From assembly GCA_963924555.1 (NCBI GenBank), contig OZ004585.1:3609488-3673487 (forward strand): DNA of 64,000 nt, in the 5' to 3' direction. This stretch comes from Crambe crambe (Eukaryota; Porifera; Demospongiae; Poecilosclerida; Crambeidae). The stretch's first letter is position 1, and the number at the start of each line of letters is the position of its first letter. The notes beneath the pieces are model-generated. The model saw nothing but the letters and a program-made list of their open reading frames with translations. It was not told where the DNA came from and searched no databases. Shown here piece after piece: positions 61,000 to 64,000 of this stretch. A program made the translations under genes and the position numbers.

Positions 61000-61982
61000 A
61001 CGAATGCAATGCATTGTGGGGCGAGCCTGAGCTGAATGTGATGTATGTTCCTTAATTAATTGGGAGAGGCTAATAAGTTGCTCATTCTCTGCAGCCTAGC
61101 CTGTCTCTCCTCGGCTGTCTCTGAAGATGACCTCTCACTTCTATTCTGTCTCAACCTATCAAGCCTGGCTTGTCTCACTTGCACTGTCTCTCATATCATA
61201 TGCTCAAGTCTAGTCTGTCTTTCCTCAGTTGTGTCTGAAGATAATCTCTGGTTTGTATTCTCTCTTAGGATTTGGAACCTGGCATCTCTTTCCTCACTTG
61301 TTTCTGAAGATAATCTCTGGTTTGCATTCTCTCTCAGGATTTGGAGTCTGGCCTCTCTTTCCTCAGTTGTCTCTGAAGACAATCTCCCGTCTGCATTCTC
61401 TCTCAGGATTTGGAGCCTGGCTTCTCTTTCCTCAGTTGTCTCTGAAGACAATCTCCCGTCTGCATTCTCTCTCAGGATTTGGAGCCTAGCTTCTCTTTCC
61501 TCAGTTGTCTCTGAAGACAATCTCCCGTCTGCATTCTCTCTCAGGATTTGGAGCCTTGTTTCTCTTTCCTCAGCTGTCTCTGACATCAACCTCTGACTTG
61601 CACTCTCCCTCAAGCACTCTAACGTAGCCTGTCTTTTCTCTGTGCTTTGAGCAGCACGTCTTACCTTATCTCGTACTCTTCGCTTTCTGAGTCTTTTTTC
61701 TTTCTGTTCAGCGGTCTCGGAAGCACGCTGAGCTCTCTCCCTCTCCCTTCTACGTCTGAGTTTGTCTGCTTTAACTTAATTCGTTCTATAGTAGCTAGCT
61801 AGCTAGCAAACTAGTGAACAAACAAGATCGAACCGGTCATTGGGCGTGCATGCGCGAGGACATATCCGATGGTCGCAAAGAATGAAAACCACGTTAATAG
61901 AACGTACGATATATATATATATATATATAAATAGATCTCAATATAATTTTTCTACAGTGTGAGGCTCGCTCAGGCTCGCCCC
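61000..61982 (-). mobile_element. Helitron-type fragment, unit 2 (tandem to unit 1)
   Basis: Same left end (CTAGACGAATGCAATGCATT then GGGGCGAGCC), same right end (GGCTCGCCCC) and highly similar interior; both units also share the (TA)n stretch before the right end. Unit 2 lacks the CSTCSEAFP part found in unit 1. Confidence 0.6.
61191..61790 (-). pseudogene. Helitron-associated protein fragment with 23-residue repeats, unit 2
   Basis: Six consecutive 23-residue repeats between 61613 and 61191, three of them nearly identical (ENADGRLSSETTEEREARLQ). Preceded in frame by an Arg-rich segment back to about 61770 without any ATG; a TAA lies just upstream. Likely predicted as a coiled or single alpha-helix. 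After 61190 the similarity continues out of frame (SERSSSETAEERQARLQRMSN). Confidence 0.6.
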
Positions 61983-61989
61983 AATTACT

Positions 61990-62560
61990 CAGCTAGCTAG
62001 CTAATCTATCTCTCTAGCTCTTCACATCTAGCTCAACTCGGGGAATTTAGATTCCCTAACCCATCTACTGGTCTGCATCCTTGACCTCCAAGTATAGCTG
62101 GCTGATAAATCATCATACTCAAGAAACTAAAATAAGATAGGAATGTTCTGTATATCCAACCAACAATCCCTACATATACGTCACACATAGCTGTAAGCTA
62201 TGTATATTGCACTAGTGTATATATATGATTATTGGCTGCCTGGATATACAGAAGAAAGATTAATCCCTACCCTTGTTTGCTTAGCAATGGTCATCCCTCA
62301 TTTCACTTTTTCCTGGTAATCATTGTATAATTATTTTCTGTTGTATGTTTTGACCTCAGGAATTACACATGTCCACAATACAATCAGAATGGACATAGCT
62401 GCTTTCTCATATAGAGGTGTTAGGCTCATCAGTAGCTTGACTTATATCTAAGTGCTTGTGGTAAGCAATGCATCACAGCCTCCTATATATGTAGCACTTA
62501 CATGCTGGCAGATTGTTGTGCTTGGTTATCTAAGTGCTTTGAGGTAAGCATTACAGTTTC
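61990..62560. other. Intergenic repeat remnants, no gene seen
   Basis: Around 62070-62130 it shares GACCTCCAAGTATA...GCTGATAA with 6340-6380, and 59730-59800 shares CCACTCAAGCTACAG with 6140. The Helitron-type units therefore appear to have entered a repeat that is uninterrupted at 6.1-6.4 kb. Confidence 0.5.
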
Positions 62561-62565
62561 ATATT

Positions 62566-63365
62566 AGCATAAGTCGCCAATTATTAACCATACTTTGCCC
62601 CTCGCACCATATCTCTCATTGATGGTCATCAAAATCTCCATAGGAAAGATAATTTCATCCTCTATAACATCATATAAATTATTTTTCTCACAATTGGATA
62701 GAAATTTTGCTATGCTGAATCTACTACGTCAACTAAAACATCATTAATCGACCACCAATACCTATTTTCAACCACCCGTTGAAAATATAAAAAATATAAT
62801 ATCAATCATCGTCCGTTCCATTCTTTCTTTCAGTTTTGCTCAGGGCCCTTAAAAAGATACTTTTATACTATTCTATATGCTATAAAATATATCATCATAA
62901 CAAATTTTATAAAAAATGAACGAAGCATTCTACCATAAACTGCTTCACAATTTAACGGTGGAATGGAACTGCTGCAGAAGCTCTCCTTTTTGTTGGATTC
63001 AGGTGATACTTTTCAGACACAGTCTTCATTGGTCTGTGTTACATATTCTACAGAATCCAGTCATAATCTATCCATACAGTCCCCACTAAACAAGCACCAA
63101 ATTCGACTCTAAGTCGATAGCTTTCATACCTTTCAAGCGATCTTCCGGAGCCATGATGATAGGTAACATGAGCTAGTAACTTACTTTCATACTGCAGTTG
63201 ATAAATACTTGCTGTTGAAGTCCTGTTTTCTCTCTAGAGCTTGTATGTTTTTCCCATATATTTTTCAATGCAGCCATTTTCTTAGACTCCATTTACGTTT
63301 GTTTACTACCGCAGACTTTCCATATACTAAGAATAGGTGCTGGTCGATAATCGGCGACTTACGCT
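62566..63365. mobile_element. 0.8 kb TIR element, copy 2
   Basis: Closely similar to 51915-52755 throughout; ends AGCATAAGTCGCCAATTAT and, inverted, ATAATCGGCGACTTACGCT. No coding frame. Confidence 0.8.
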
Positions 63366-63379
63366 ATACAGCTACACAC

Positions 63380-64000
63380 CGTCTAAAGTATAAGCCTAAG
63401 GAGTTGAAGCACGGAGCCTTCAGCTACTTTACTTGCTGCTGGCTCACTGTCAAATCCTAAAAGATACAAAAGTTGCCTAGTGGATGTGCATTTGGCTGTA
63501 GGTGTGAAGCTGAAGTGTCAGTATGGAGATAAAGGCTGGCCATGGACTCAAGGAGTCAACTTTTGCTAAGCCACTATGATTGAGGTATGATTAAAACACG
63601 ATGATTATGTTATAAAATCCTCCAGGGGCACAGCCACACAGACTAGGTGTTCACAAGAACCTAGGACTTATAAAGAATTCTGCAGGCAGATCAGACAAGT
63701 TTAAAGAACAAAAGCTACTTGAAACTTGCCAACTAACAATCAGCAGCTCCAATACTATTTGCTGCTAAGCGCATGCAGTCGTTGCATATCACCAGACCTC
63801 ATGTTGTGCACTCGGGGCTGGCAATTGAAGTAGCCCCCCACCCACATGAGTGCCTTCCATGTACCCTGGGTAAGGCTAAAACACTTAGCAACAATAGGCT
63901 AGAGCTTGATTAGTGTTTTGTCTAGAGGGCCACACTAAGTTACATGCTGACCCTGAAGTGTAAATACCCTAGTAAAATAATAAATGCCTTATATGGATGT
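63380..64000. other. Window end, no gene seen
   Basis: No convincing coding frame or repeat boundary. Confidence 0.5.

Noticed and set aside
60159-61596. Plus-strand frames with SLSGFGAW and LASLSSVVSEDN repeats
   Set aside because: These are the reverse strand of the 69-bp repeats; the minus-strand reading has the protein-like, recognisable pattern.

Overview
The window reads as AT-rich animal nuclear DNA, most plausibly from a demosponge. Three things point there: intron-containing genes with short introns, a Roc-COR/Death-domain protein and multi-MYND proteins of the sort expanded in early-branching animals, and an unusually dense, nested set of transposons that includes P-like, DIRS-like and Helitron-type elements. 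Species is not determinable from the sequence alone, and no rRNA, tRNA or CRISPR array was seen.

Layout. 1-6.6 kb: repeats only, including a palindromic family ending about 40 bp before the first gene. 6.6-12.5 kb: a complete 19-exon mitochondrial leucyl-tRNA synthetase (LARS2) with two phase-supported GC-AG introns. 12.5-18.3 kb: ankyrin-repeat relics and a 1.75 kb TIR transposon with a target duplication. 18.35-22.6 kb and 27.7-32.4 kb: two recent paralogues of a DUF4470-like/multi-MYND protein; the first carries a 2-nt frameshifting deletion, the second is open for 1593 codons and has gained three extra MYND fingers by in-frame 183-bp duplication. Between and after them lie three copies of a block containing ankyrin relics. 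34-38.6 kb: short TIR elements, among them one whose pre-insertion (empty) site is preserved in a paralogous block inside this same window.

39.0-45.5 kb: a nest of two P-element-like transposons. The outer one has a decayed transposase facing a second, convergent gene of unrecognised family. The inner one (42.84-45.20 kb, TIRs and an 8-bp duplication) carries the same two genes in the same convergent arrangement and is inserted into the second gene of the outer one. 45.6-51.5 kb: a Roc-COR-Death gene on the minus strand with phase-consistent exons, and downstream a broken partial copy. 52.8-58.0 kb: a near-complete DIRS-like tyrosine-recombinase retrotransposon with inverted terminal repeats and internal complementary region. 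58.2-58.7 kb: a CpG-dense patch. 59.8-62.0 kb: two tandem Helitron-type fragments encoding 23-residue repeats. 62.6-63.4 kb: second copy of an 0.8 kb TIR element. The remainder has no recognisable gene.

Functionally the only clear housekeeping gene is LARS2. The MYND and Roc-COR-Death genes are lineage-expanded signalling/scaffold types, and most of the rest is mobile DNA and its relics.
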